Below the pieces are notes generated by a model, which was not told the origin of the DNA, did no database searches, and saw only the letters and a program-made list of their open reading frames with translations. A DNA stretch of 64,000 nt from Bordetella genomosp. 10. GTDB taxonomy: Bacteria; Pseudomonadota; Gammaproteobacteria; Burkholderiales; Burkholderiaceae_B. Positions 16,629 to 23,025 of this stretch are shown here, in pieces (the stretch's first letter is position 1; each line of letters opens with the position of its first letter). The position numbers and the translations under genes were made by a program. The stretch lies in NCBI RefSeq assembly GCF_002261225.1, contig NZ_NEVM01000001.1, forward strand, positions 124,001 through 188,000, read 5' to 3'.

Positions 16629-16642
16629 AATCGTATACGATT
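16629..16642. promoter_or_regulatory. Predicted GntR operator (14-bp perfect palindrome)
   Basis: AATCGTATACGATT is a perfect palindrome whose core TCGTATACGA fits the GntR consensus TNGTNNACNA. It lies just upstream of the minus-strand GntR gene, with the same GTATAC centre as the site at 9633-9642 but different flanking bases, as expected for a second FCD regulator. Confidence 0.75.
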
Positions 16643-16704
16643 AGACAACTTCGACGCGAAGCCTGTCAATCGCCCTAAGGGAAAACCTGGAGTGTATTTT
16701 TGGA

Positions 16705-16729
16705 GCGCCCCTGTTGCGGGCGTTTCTTC
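16705..16729 (+). terminator. Intrinsic-terminator-like hairpin with no upstream gene
   Basis: CGCCC (16706-16710) and GGGCG (16718-16722) form a short stem followed by TTTCTTC on the plus strand. No plus-strand gene precedes it: the nearest upstream gene is the minus-strand GntR gene starting at 16600. If real, it would end a short transcript arising from the GntR operator region. Confidence 0.4.
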
Positions 16730-16753
16730 ATCGCGTTAGCCTATAAAAAAACA

Positions 16754-16792
16754 GCGAATTAAAGTTCGCATTCCGAATTCAGCGGAAATGCG
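16754..16792. repeat. Operator-like direct repeat, copy 1
   Basis: The segment GAATTAAAGTTCGCATTCCG and following bases up to 16792 recur about 107 bp downstream with few changes. The core TTCG-CATTC-CGAA (16765-16777) is an interrupted palindrome. A TATAAA sequence lies just upstream at 16742-16747. Likely a binding site for the IclR protein encoded next. Confidence 0.6.
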
Positions 16793-16828
16793 CCGCGGCT
16801 CGAGGGTCCGGCGATGGAGACAGACATG

Positions 16829-16850
16829 AAGCGCCTCGCGCTTTTTTTTA
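16829..16850 (+). terminator. Intrinsic terminator in the iclR leader
   Basis: AAGCGC (16829-16834), loop CTC, GCGCTT (16838-16843), then T's through 16849: a compact stem running into an eight-T tract on the plus strand, a good Rho-independent terminator. It lies 50 bp before the IclR start and between the two copies of the operator-like repeat, so it could attenuate transcription into iclR or end a short upstream transcript. Confidence 0.7.
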
Positions 16851-16860
16851 CCGGCCTTTG

Positions 16861-16898
16861 TCGAATTAAAATTCGCATTCCGAACTAAAAGGAAAGCG
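16861..16898. repeat. Operator-like direct repeat, copy 2
   Basis: GAATTAAAATTCGCATTCCG, then AACTAAAAGGAAAGCG, matches copy 1 at nearly every position of its first 22 bases. The core TTCG-CATTC-CGAA is at 16872-16884, 107 bp after that of copy 1. It ends in the ribosome binding site of the IclR gene, a position where a bound repressor would block transcription or initiation. Confidence 0.6.
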
Positions 16899-17837
16899 AT
16901 GATGAAAGACGCCACGATGAAAGCCCCCGTCCGCGCACAGGCTCGCCGCTCGAAGGCCGACGCCGCCAATGCCGATGCCGCCGCCGATACCGGCGCCGTG
17001 GACGCCGCCGGCGACAAGGCCGGGGCAAAGGCGGCGGACCGGGCCGGCAAGAACACCGTGCAGTCTCTCGCCAAGGGTTTCCGCGTGCTCGAAGCCTTCA
17101 CCGCGCGCGAACCGGAACTGACCATGGCCGACGTCGCCCGCCGCTGCGGCATGGACAACGCCACCGCCTTCCGTTTCCTCAACACGCTGGTCGACATCGG
17201 CTACGTGCAGCGCGTGCCGGACAGCCGCCTCTTCCGCCTGTCGTTCAAGGTGCTGGACCTGGGCTTCAACGCCATCGCGCGCTCGGACCTGCGCGCGCGG
17301 GCCCGCCCCATCCTGCGCCAACTGGTGGGCGAAGTGAACGAGGCCGCCTCCGTCGGCGTGCTGGAAGGCGCCGACGTCATCTACGCCGAACGCATCCAGG
17401 CCGGCCTGACGCGCCTGGGCGTCGACATCCGCATCGGCAGCCGCGTGCCCGCGTATTCGACCGCGGTGGGCCACGCCATCCTGGCCTGGCTGCCGCGCGA
17501 AACGCAGCTCCAGGTGCTGGAGGCGCGGCCGCGCGAGCGCCTGACCGACACCACCGTCACCGAATTGCCGGCCATCCTGGAACGCCTGGCCGCCGTGCGC
17601 GAGTACGGCTATGCGCTGTCGAACCAGGAAACCGTATCGGGCCTGTTCGTCATCGCCGCCCCGGTGCTGGACCCCGACGGCGTGCCCCTGGCCGCCCTGA
17701 GCGTGGCGGCGCCGGCCTTGAATACCTCGCTGTCCGCGTTCGAAGCATCCACCGCCGCGCCGCTGGTCGCCGCGGCGGCCGAATTGTCCAAGGCCTTGCA
17801 GACCACCGGCGGCTTCACGTCGCCTCGTATCACCTAG
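16899..17837 (+). CDS. IclR-family transcriptional regulator
   Basis: 312 residues. An unusual Ala/Asp/Lys-rich, probably disordered tail of about 55 residues precedes the IclR winged helix (VQSLAKGFRVLEAFTAREP, MADVARRCGMDNATAFRFLN). The effector domain follows with ADVIYAERIQAG, PAYSTAVGHAILAWL and YALSNQETVSGLFVIAAPV. IclR proteins regulate aromatic and organic-acid catabolism, often as activators that also repress themselves. The ATG at 16899 follows AAAAGGAAAGCG; an ATG seven codons in is also possible. It is 76 bp upstream of the DapA-family gene that heads a transporter/dehydrogenase operon on the same strand, the probable target. Confidence 0.9.
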   Translation: MMKDATMKAPVRAQARRSKADAANADAAADTGAVDAAGDKAGAKAADRAGKNTVQSLAKGFRVLEAFTAREPELTMADVARRCGMDNATAFRFLNTLVDIGYVQRVPDSRLFRLSFKVLDLGFNAIARSDLRARARPILRQLVGEVNEAASVGVLEGADVIYAERIQAGLTRLGVDIRIGSRVPAYSTAVGHAILAWLPRETQLQVLEARPRERLTDTTVTELPAILERLAAVREYGYALSNQETVSGLFVIAAPVLDPDGVPLAALSVAAPALNTSLSAFEASTAAPLVAAAAELSKALQTTGGFTSPRIT

Positions 17838-17913
17838 TCGTTCCCGTTCCAGGCCCCCACGTCCGCATACAGGCGCCACGCCCGGGACAGGGCCACGCAT
17901 CCAGGAGACCGCA

Positions 17914-18855
17914 GTGTCCAGTATCGATTTCAACGGCATCATCCCGGCCATCGCCGTGCCTTTCAACCAGGACTACAGCATCGACGAGCCCGAGCTGAAG
18001 CGCTTTTCGCGCTGGCTGGCGGGCCAGCCGGGCATCCATGCCCTGATGACCAACGGCCACACCGGCGAGGTGTTTTCGCTGACGCCGCGCGAGCGCGCGC
18101 ACGTCACGCGGCTGACGGTCGAGGCGGCGGGCGACATCTGCCCCGTGATTTCCTCCATCGTCTGCGAAGGCATCAACGACGCCGTCGAGCAGGCGGGCAT
18201 GGCCAAGGAAGCGGGCGCGCGCGGCCTGGACATCATGCCGCCGCATCACTGGCTGCGCTTCGGCTTCAAGCCCGAGCATTGCATCGACTATTTCACCGCC
18301 ATCGGCAAGGCCAGCGGCCTGCCGCTGGTGGTGCACGTATACCCGGCCTGGACCCGCGCGTCCTTCTCGTGCGAACTGCTGGCCGAACTGGCGCGCTCGC
18401 CCCACGTCGCCGCTTTCAAGATCGGCACGCGCGAAATGAACAAGTATGCGCGCGACCTGCAGGCCATCCGCGAGGCCGATCCCACCAAGGCCTTGCTGAC
18501 CTGCCACGACGAGTACCTGCTCGCTTCCATGGTCCAGGGCATCGACGGCGCGCTGGTGGGATTCGCTTCCCTGGTGCCGGGCCTGATCCACGAACTGCTG
18601 CAAGCCGTGCGGGCCGGCGACCTGAAACAGGCGATGGCGGTGCAGGCCCGCATCACGCCGCTGAAGGACGCGGTGTACGGCGCGGGCGAGCCCACCGGCG
18701 AGGCCCATGGCCGCATGAAGGCCGCCATGGCGCGCGCCGGCATCATCCGCAGCGCCACGGTGCGCCCGCCCACGCACGCCCCCAGCGAGAAGGAGCTGCG
18801 CGCCATCGACGCGGCCCTGCTGGCGGCCGGGTTGACGGTGCAGGCGGCCGCCTGA
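17914..18855 (+). CDS. DapA/N-acetylneuraminate lyase family aldolase or dehydratase
   Basis: 313 residues starting at a GTG. It is a (beta/alpha)8 class I aldolase of the DHDPS/NAL family: NGHTGE at 47-52 in place of the GTTGE loop, catalytic Tyr143 in VHVYPAW and the Schiff-base Lys169 in VAAFKIGTRE. Family members condense or cleave pyruvate adducts, or dehydrate keto-deoxy sugar acids. The presence of Ala-Trp after the catalytic Tyr and the operon with an ABC importer and a dehydrogenase argue for a catabolic lyase rather than lysine biosynthesis. The exact substrate is unknown. Confidence 0.85.
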   Translation: MSSIDFNGIIPAIAVPFNQDYSIDEPELKRFSRWLAGQPGIHALMTNGHTGEVFSLTPRERAHVTRLTVEAAGDICPVISSIVCEGINDAVEQAGMAKEAGARGLDIMPPHHWLRFGFKPEHCIDYFTAIGKASGLPLVVHVYPAWTRASFSCELLAELARSPHVAAFKIGTREMNKYARDLQAIREADPTKALLTCHDEYLLASMVQGIDGALVGFASLVPGLIHELLQAVRAGDLKQAMAVQARITPLKDAVYGAGEPTGEAHGRMKAAMARAGIIRSATVRPPTHAPSEKELRAIDAALLAAGLTVQAAA

Positions 18856-18902
18856 GCCGCCGTCGATACGGGGTCGCCCCCGTCGGACGAGGAGACAGAA
18901 CC

Positions 18903-19724
18903 ATGTGGAGCAATACCCAGCCCCGGCTGCACAGCGTGGACGCGCCGGCGCCGCGGCCGCCGCTGATCGGCATGCGCGCGGCGGCCAAGACCTACGAGAC
19001 GCAGACGGGCGCGGTGCGCGCGCTGGACGGCGTCGACCTGGACATCGCCGACGGCGAATTCGTCAGCATCGTCGGCCCCTCCGGCTGCGGCAAGAGCACG
19101 CTGCTGCGCATGCTGGCGGGCCTCGACCCTTGCGAGGAAGGCGAGCTGACGCTGGAGGGCCGGCGCATCGACGGTCCCTCGCGCGACGTCGGCGTGGTCT
19201 TCCAGGCGGCGAACCTGCTGCCCTGGCTGACGGTGCGCCAGAACATCGAGCTGCCTACGCGGGTCGGCGGGCGCCAGGGGAAAAGCGAGGTCCGCGTCGA
19301 CGATCTGCTGGAGATGACCGGCCTGGCCGATTTCGGCGCCCGCTATCCCTACGAGTTGTCCGGCGGCATGCAGCAGCGCGCGGGAATCTGCCGCGCGCTG
19401 GTCCGCAACCCGCGCACCCTGCTGATGGACGAGCCCTTCGGCGCGCTCGACGCGTTGACGCGCGAACGCATGAACCTGGAGCTGCAGCGCATCTGGCAGG
19501 CCAACGGCAAGACCGTGATCCTGATCACGCACAGCATCTCCGAGGCCATTTTCCTCGCCGACCGCGTGGTGGTCATGTCGGCGCGGCCGGGCCGGGTGCT
19601 GTGCGACCTGAAGGTCGACATCCCGCGCCCGCGGGGCTTCGACACCATCATCGGCCATCCGGAATACGCCCGCCTGGCGCGCGAGATCCGCGGCCTGCTC
19701 AATGCCCAGGGAGATATCGAGTGA
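18903..19724 (+). CDS. ABC transporter ATP-binding protein, NitT/TauT (SsuB/TauB) type
   Basis: 273 residues. Walker A is GPSGCGKST at 58-66; the Q-loop is in GVVFQAANLLPWLTV, the signature is LSGGMQQRAGICRAL, and Walker B is LLMDEPFGALDALTRE. The SDR-like FLADRVVVMSARPG and the final regulatory part match nitrate/sulfonate/taurine-type ATPases. It energises uptake through the permease encoded next, whose GTG start overlaps the stop codon here. The operon with a DapA-like lyase suggests a small organic acid or sulfonate as substrate. Confidence 0.92.
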   Translation: MWSNTQPRLHSVDAPAPRPPLIGMRAAAKTYETQTGAVRALDGVDLDIADGEFVSIVGPSGCGKSTLLRMLAGLDPCEEGELTLEGRRIDGPSRDVGVVFQAANLLPWLTVRQNIELPTRVGGRQGKSEVRVDDLLEMTGLADFGARYPYELSGGMQQRAGICRALVRNPRTLLMDEPFGALDALTRERMNLELQRIWQANGKTVILITHSISEAIFLADRVVVMSARPGRVLCDLKVDIPRPRGFDTIIGHPEYARLAREIRGLLNAQGDIE

Positions 19725-20611
19725 GCACGACCCTGCAACCCGCGGCCGCGCAGACGGCCGCCCAGCGCGACGGCCATGCCGCCGCCGCCGCGCCCCGCGA
19801 GGGCGCGCGCAAGACGCGTCCGCGCGCCCGCCGGGGCGAGGTCAGGACGTCCTGGATCACGCTGGCGGGCCTGGCGGTGCTGATCGCCGCCTGGTGGCTC
19901 AGCGTCCGGCTGCTGCACGTGCCGTCCTACATCCTGCCCGATCCGCTGGCGGTGGTGCGCGCGCTGTGGTCCGGCCTGGCGGTCTCGCCGGCCAGCGCCA
20001 CCGGCTATTACCTGCCGCTGTGGAGCACCTTCTGCAACGCGGCCATCGGCTTCGCCATCGGCACCGGCGCCGGCCTGGTGCTGGGGTCGCTGATGGCGGA
20101 GAGCCGCACCGTGGAGCGGCTGCTGATGCCCTACGCCTTCGCCCTGCAGAGCCTGCCGAAAGTGGCCATCGCGCCGCTCATCGTCATCTGGCTGGGCTTC
20201 GGCGACGGCTCCAAGATCGCCATCGCCGCCCTGCTGTCCTTCTTTCCCATCCTGATCAACAGCTTCACCGGCCTGCGCGCGGTCGAGCCCGAGCGCATCG
20301 ACCTGATGCGCTCGCTGTCGGCCAGCCGCCTGGAGACCTACCGCATCGTCAAGCTGCCCAACGCCGCGCCCTATATCTTCGCCGGCCTGGACATGGCGGT
20401 GGTGTACGCGCTGCTGGGAACGATCGTCGCCGAATTCCTGGGCGCGCAGCAGGGCATGGGCGTGGTCATCACCCAGGCGCAGGCCGTGACCGACGTGGCG
20501 GGCGTGTTCGCCGCGCTGGTCATCCTGGGCGCCATGGGCATCCTGCTGCACGCGGTGGTGCGCAGGCTGGAGAAACGGGTAGTGCATTGGGCGGACCGCA
20601 ACAAGCGATAA
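19721..20611 (+). CDS. ABC transporter permease, NitT/TauT (SsuC/TauC) type
   Basis: 296 residues starting at GTG in a GTGA overlap with the ATPase gene. After a 45-residue Ala/Arg-rich cytoplasmic tail there are about six membrane segments, e.g. ITLAGLAVLIAAWWLSV, AAIGFAIGTGAGLVLGSL and VVYALLGTIVAEFLGA. The coupling-helix EAA-type region is seen in LRAVEPERIDLMRSLSASR, followed by KLPNAAPYIFAGL. The long charged N-terminal tail is an add-on relative to most family members. It forms a complex with the ATPase before it and the receptor after it. Confidence 0.92.
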   Translation: MSTTLQPAAAQTAAQRDGHAAAAAPREGARKTRPRARRGEVRTSWITLAGLAVLIAAWWLSVRLLHVPSYILPDPLAVVRALWSGLAVSPASATGYYLPLWSTFCNAAIGFAIGTGAGLVLGSLMAESRTVERLLMPYAFALQSLPKVAIAPLIVIWLGFGDGSKIAIAALLSFFPILINSFTGLRAVEPERIDLMRSLSASRLETYRIVKLPNAAPYIFAGLDMAVVYALLGTIVAEFLGAQQGMGVVITQAQAVTDVAGVFAALVILGAMGILLHAVVRRLEKRVVHWADRNKR

Positions 20612-20622
20612 AGGAGAACAAG

Positions 20623-21693
20623 ATGCGGATGGAACGGAGACATTTTCTTTTCACGGCCGGCGCCATCGGCGCGGCCCTGGCGGCGCGGCCGCGCGGCGCC
20701 TTCGCGGCGGACCTGCGCACCGTCAAGCTGGGCGTGGGCCTGAAGGCCATGAGCCCCATCGTCATCAACCTGGCCATCGGCGAGGTGCTGGGCTACGCCA
20801 AGGAGGAAGGGCTGGCGCTGAACGTGCTGGCGCTGGGCACCAACGGCAACGTGCAGGTGGCGGTGGACCGGGGGGACGTCGACGTGGGCGTCGGCGTGCC
20901 CTCCTTCGGCCTGCCGCTGCTGGCCAAGGGCGAGTGGAAGACGTCGAAGAATTTCTATCAGTACACCTATCCCTACAAATGGGACATCGCCGTGTCGCCG
21001 GATTCCACGGTGGCCAGCTACGAACAGCTCAAGGGCAAGCGCATCGGGGTGTCGGACTTCGGCGCCACCGACTATCCGGTGACGCGCAACGTGATGCGCA
21101 CGCTGGGCCTGGACCCGGACAAGGATTTCAAGTGGATCGCGGTGGGCAACGGCGTGCCGGCGGGCGTGGCCCTGCAGCGCGGCGCCATCGACGCGCTGGC
21201 CTACTACGACACCGGATTCGGGCAGATCGAGGCGGCCGGCATCCCGTTCAAGCTGGTGCCGCGGCCGGCCAAGCTGCCGCTGGTCGGCGGGCAGTTCCTG
21301 GAGACGCGGGTGCAGACGCTGGAAAGCCAGCGCGCCGTGATGGTCGGCGTCGGCCGCACCGTGTGCAAGGCCTCGCAGTTCATCCTGGCCAATCCCAAGG
21401 CCGGCGCGCAGGCCTTCCTGCGCATGTATCCCGAGACCGCGCCGCGCGGCAGCACCCAGGAAGCCGCCGTGGCCGCGGTGCTGCAGGCCATCAGCCGCCG
21501 CATCAAGCTGTACGAGCCGCCCTACGCAGGGGCCAAGATGGGCAGCATCAACGTCCAGGAGCTGAAGACGGAAGCGGAGATGAACGATTTCAAGATCAGC
21601 GACTACAGCCCTTTCTACACCAATGCGCTGATCGACGACATCAACAATTTCGACCTGGCCAAGGTGCGCCAGCAGGCCAGGGACTACAAGTGA
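20623..21693 (+). CDS. ABC transporter substrate-binding protein, NitT/TauT type
   Basis: 356 residues, start preceded by AAGGAGAACA. The N-terminus MERRHFLFTAGAIGAALAAR is a twin-arginine-like signal, cleaved probably after GAFAADL. The mature protein is an NMT1/THI5-type binding protein: VKLGVGLKAMSPIVINLAIG, YAKEEGLALNVLALGTNGN, LKGKRIGVSDFGATDYPV and GAIDALAYYDTGFGQIEAAG. It delivers the ligand to the permease/ATPase encoded upstream. A Tat signal on a periplasmic receptor would imply folding, perhaps with a ligand or cofactor, before export. Confidence 0.9.
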   Translation: MRMERRHFLFTAGAIGAALAARPRGAFAADLRTVKLGVGLKAMSPIVINLAIGEVLGYAKEEGLALNVLALGTNGNVQVAVDRGDVDVGVGVPSFGLPLLAKGEWKTSKNFYQYTYPYKWDIAVSPDSTVASYEQLKGKRIGVSDFGATDYPVTRNVMRTLGLDPDKDFKWIAVGNGVPAGVALQRGAIDALAYYDTGFGQIEAAGIPFKLVPRPAKLPLVGGQFLETRVQTLESQRAVMVGVGRTVCKASQFILANPKAGAQAFLRMYPETAPRGSTQEAAVAAVLQAISRRIKLYEPPYAGAKMGSINVQELKTEAEMNDFKISDYSPFYTNALIDDINNFDLAKVRQQARDYK

Positions 21694-22466
21694 TGGCGGG
21701 GGCCGAGGCGCGCCCGCCGGCGCGAGTCCTCGTGACCGGCGCGGCGTCGGGCATAGGCGCCGCCATTGCTGCGGCCTTGCGGGCCGCCGGCTGGTCGGTG
21801 GTGGGGCTGGACCGCACTCCCTTGCCAGCCGGCGCCGCCGATCATGGCCCCGGCGGCGGGAAGGTGGCGGCCGGCGCGATCCACGGCGCCGCGGACCATG
21901 GCGCCGCGCCCGGCGCGCAGGCGCACTTCCAGGTCGACCTGACCGACGATGCGGCCCTACGCGACGCGCTGCGCGCCATCGGCCCCGTCGACGCCGTGGT
22001 GCACGCGGCCGGCTTCATGCGCACCGCGCCGCTGGGCCGTCTGGATCCGGTCGACGGCGAGGCCATGTGGCGCATCCACGTGCGCGCGGCCGAGGTCCTG
22101 GTCGACGCGCTGGCCCCCGGCCTGCCCGACGGCGGCCGCGTGGTCCTGGTGGGCAGCCGCACCGCCAACGGCGCGGCCGGGCGCAGCCAGTACGCCGCCA
22201 CCAAGGCGGCCCTGGTCGGCATGGCGCGCTCATGGGCCGCCGAACTGGCCCCGCGCGGGATCACGGTCAACGTCATCGCGCCGGGCGCCACCGACACCCC
22301 CATGCTGCGCGATCCCGCGCGCGGCGGCACCCCGCCCCGCCTGCCGCCCCTGGGCCGCTTCGTGCGCCCCGACGAAATCGGCGCCGTGGCGGCCTTCCTG
22401 CTCGGCCCCGGCGCGGGGGCGATCACCGGCCAGCAGATCGTGGTCTGCGGCGGCGCTTCCCTGTAG
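21693..22466 (+). CDS. Short-chain dehydrogenase/reductase
   Basis: 257 residues; its ATG shares a base with the preceding stop (TGATG), so translation is coupled to the transporter genes. It has the cofactor loop TGAASGIG (15-22), Ser155 in VLVGSRTA, the YAATK dyad Tyr167/Lys171 and the C-terminal GAITGQQIVVCGGASL. An unusual Gly/Ala/His-rich insertion at about 45-76, between beta-2 and the VDLTD strand, is absent from typical members and may be disordered. It probably oxidises or reduces the compound imported by the operon's transporter. Confidence 0.87.
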   Translation: MAGAEARPPARVLVTGAASGIGAAIAAALRAAGWSVVGLDRTPLPAGAADHGPGGGKVAAGAIHGAADHGAAPGAQAHFQVDLTDDAALRDALRAIGPVDAVVHAAGFMRTAPLGRLDPVDGEAMWRIHVRAAEVLVDALAPGLPDGGRVVLVGSRTANGAAGRSQYAATKAALVGMARSWAAELAPRGITVNVIAPGATDTPMLRDPARGGTPPRLPPLGRFVRPDEIGAVAAFLLGPGAGAITGQQIVVCGGASL

Positions 22467-22791
22467 CCCGCCGCGGCGCTTGTCCAGGCAAGGGTGGCGC
22501 GGGCGCCACACTTGAGGGTGGCGGAAATACCGCTCCGGCCCCGGTTCCCTTAGACTCCTTGACATAGATCATGGTGCGCCGGGGCGGGGACGCCAACAAT
22601 CTCTCCGAGTTCATACGGAGATCGTCCCCATGTTCGCAGTCTTGCCGGCCAGTCCTTGCCGCATGGCCCGGTGCTGTCCACGCTCGCGCTCGCCGGGGCG
22701 CAGTTTCGCTTCCTTCCTTCCCTTCGTATCGCCTGTTGTATCCGCTGTACGCCCGTCCCCCTGGCGATACACGTTTTCGATGAGGTGAGCC
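22467..22791 (+). promoter_or_regulatory. cyd operon control region and leader (325 bp, no supported gene)
   Basis: This gap contains a short hairpin GTGGCGC/GCGCCAC at 22494-22509 just after the SDR gene, an FNR-type site at 22559-22572 and a -10-like AACAAT at 22595-22600. Beyond the inferred start near 22607 lies a leader of about 185 nt. A reading frame from an ATG at 22630 to a TGA at 22788 is open for 52 codons with GGAG upstream and ends just before cydP, but its codon use is unlike that of the neighbours. GGGGACG and CGTCCCC around 22587-22628 can form an outer stem with TCTCCG/CGGAGA inside. Confidence 0.6.
22559..22572 (+). promoter_or_regulatory. Predicted FNR/Anr box of the cyd operon
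   Basis: TTGACATAGATCAT matches the FNR consensus TTGAT-N4-ATCAA at eight of ten defined positions. Its centre is 41.5 bp before a start site predicted from the -10-like AACAAT at 22595-22600, the spacing of class II FNR-activated promoters. Cytochrome bd operons are classical low-oxygen targets, so the assignment is consistent with the genes downstream. Confidence 0.72.
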
Positions 22792-23025
22792 GTGAGCAGG
22801 AAACGATGTCCGTCCATTCTCGCGCGCGCCGGCGCATTCGGCCGCGCCCATCCCACCGCCCGTGAAGTCGCGCTGGTGGTGATCGTCAAATTGACGCTGC
22901 TGGTGGTCCTGCAGCTTCTTTTCTTCTCGAATCCGCAGAAGAACGCCTCCTTCGGCGCCAATCAAGTTTCCGCCGCCCTGGTCGGATCCCCCACGCAACC
23001 CTCGGAGACCGGCCATGATCGATAG
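22792..23025 (+). CDS. cydP: Cytochrome bd-associated small membrane protein CydP
   Basis: 77 residues from a GTG preceded by GAGGTGAGCC. It has one hydrophobic segment, VALVVIVKLTLLVVLQLLFF, after a basic N-terminus, then a polar periplasmic tail. The position directly before cydA and the KLTLLVVLQLLFF helix with FSNPQ fit the CydP family (cytochrome oxidase putative small subunit), found ahead of cydAB in many beta- and gammaproteobacteria. The function is thought to be assembly or stability of the oxidase. It overlaps the cydA start by 11 bp, indicating translational coupling. Confidence 0.75.
   Translation: MSRKRCPSILARAGAFGRAHPTAREVALVVIVKLTLLVVLQLLFFSNPQKNASFGANQVSAALVGSPTQPSETGHDR

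Noticed and set aside
16814..16888. 24-codon frame overlapping the iclR-leader terminator
   Set aside because: No convincing ribosome binding site, and the frame is interrupted by the terminator; not supported as a gene.
22630..22788. 52-codon frame in the cyd leader
   Set aside because: It has a GGAG site and ends just before cydP but its codon third positions are less GC-rich than in true genes and the peptide resembles no known protein; kept only as a note in the leader finding.
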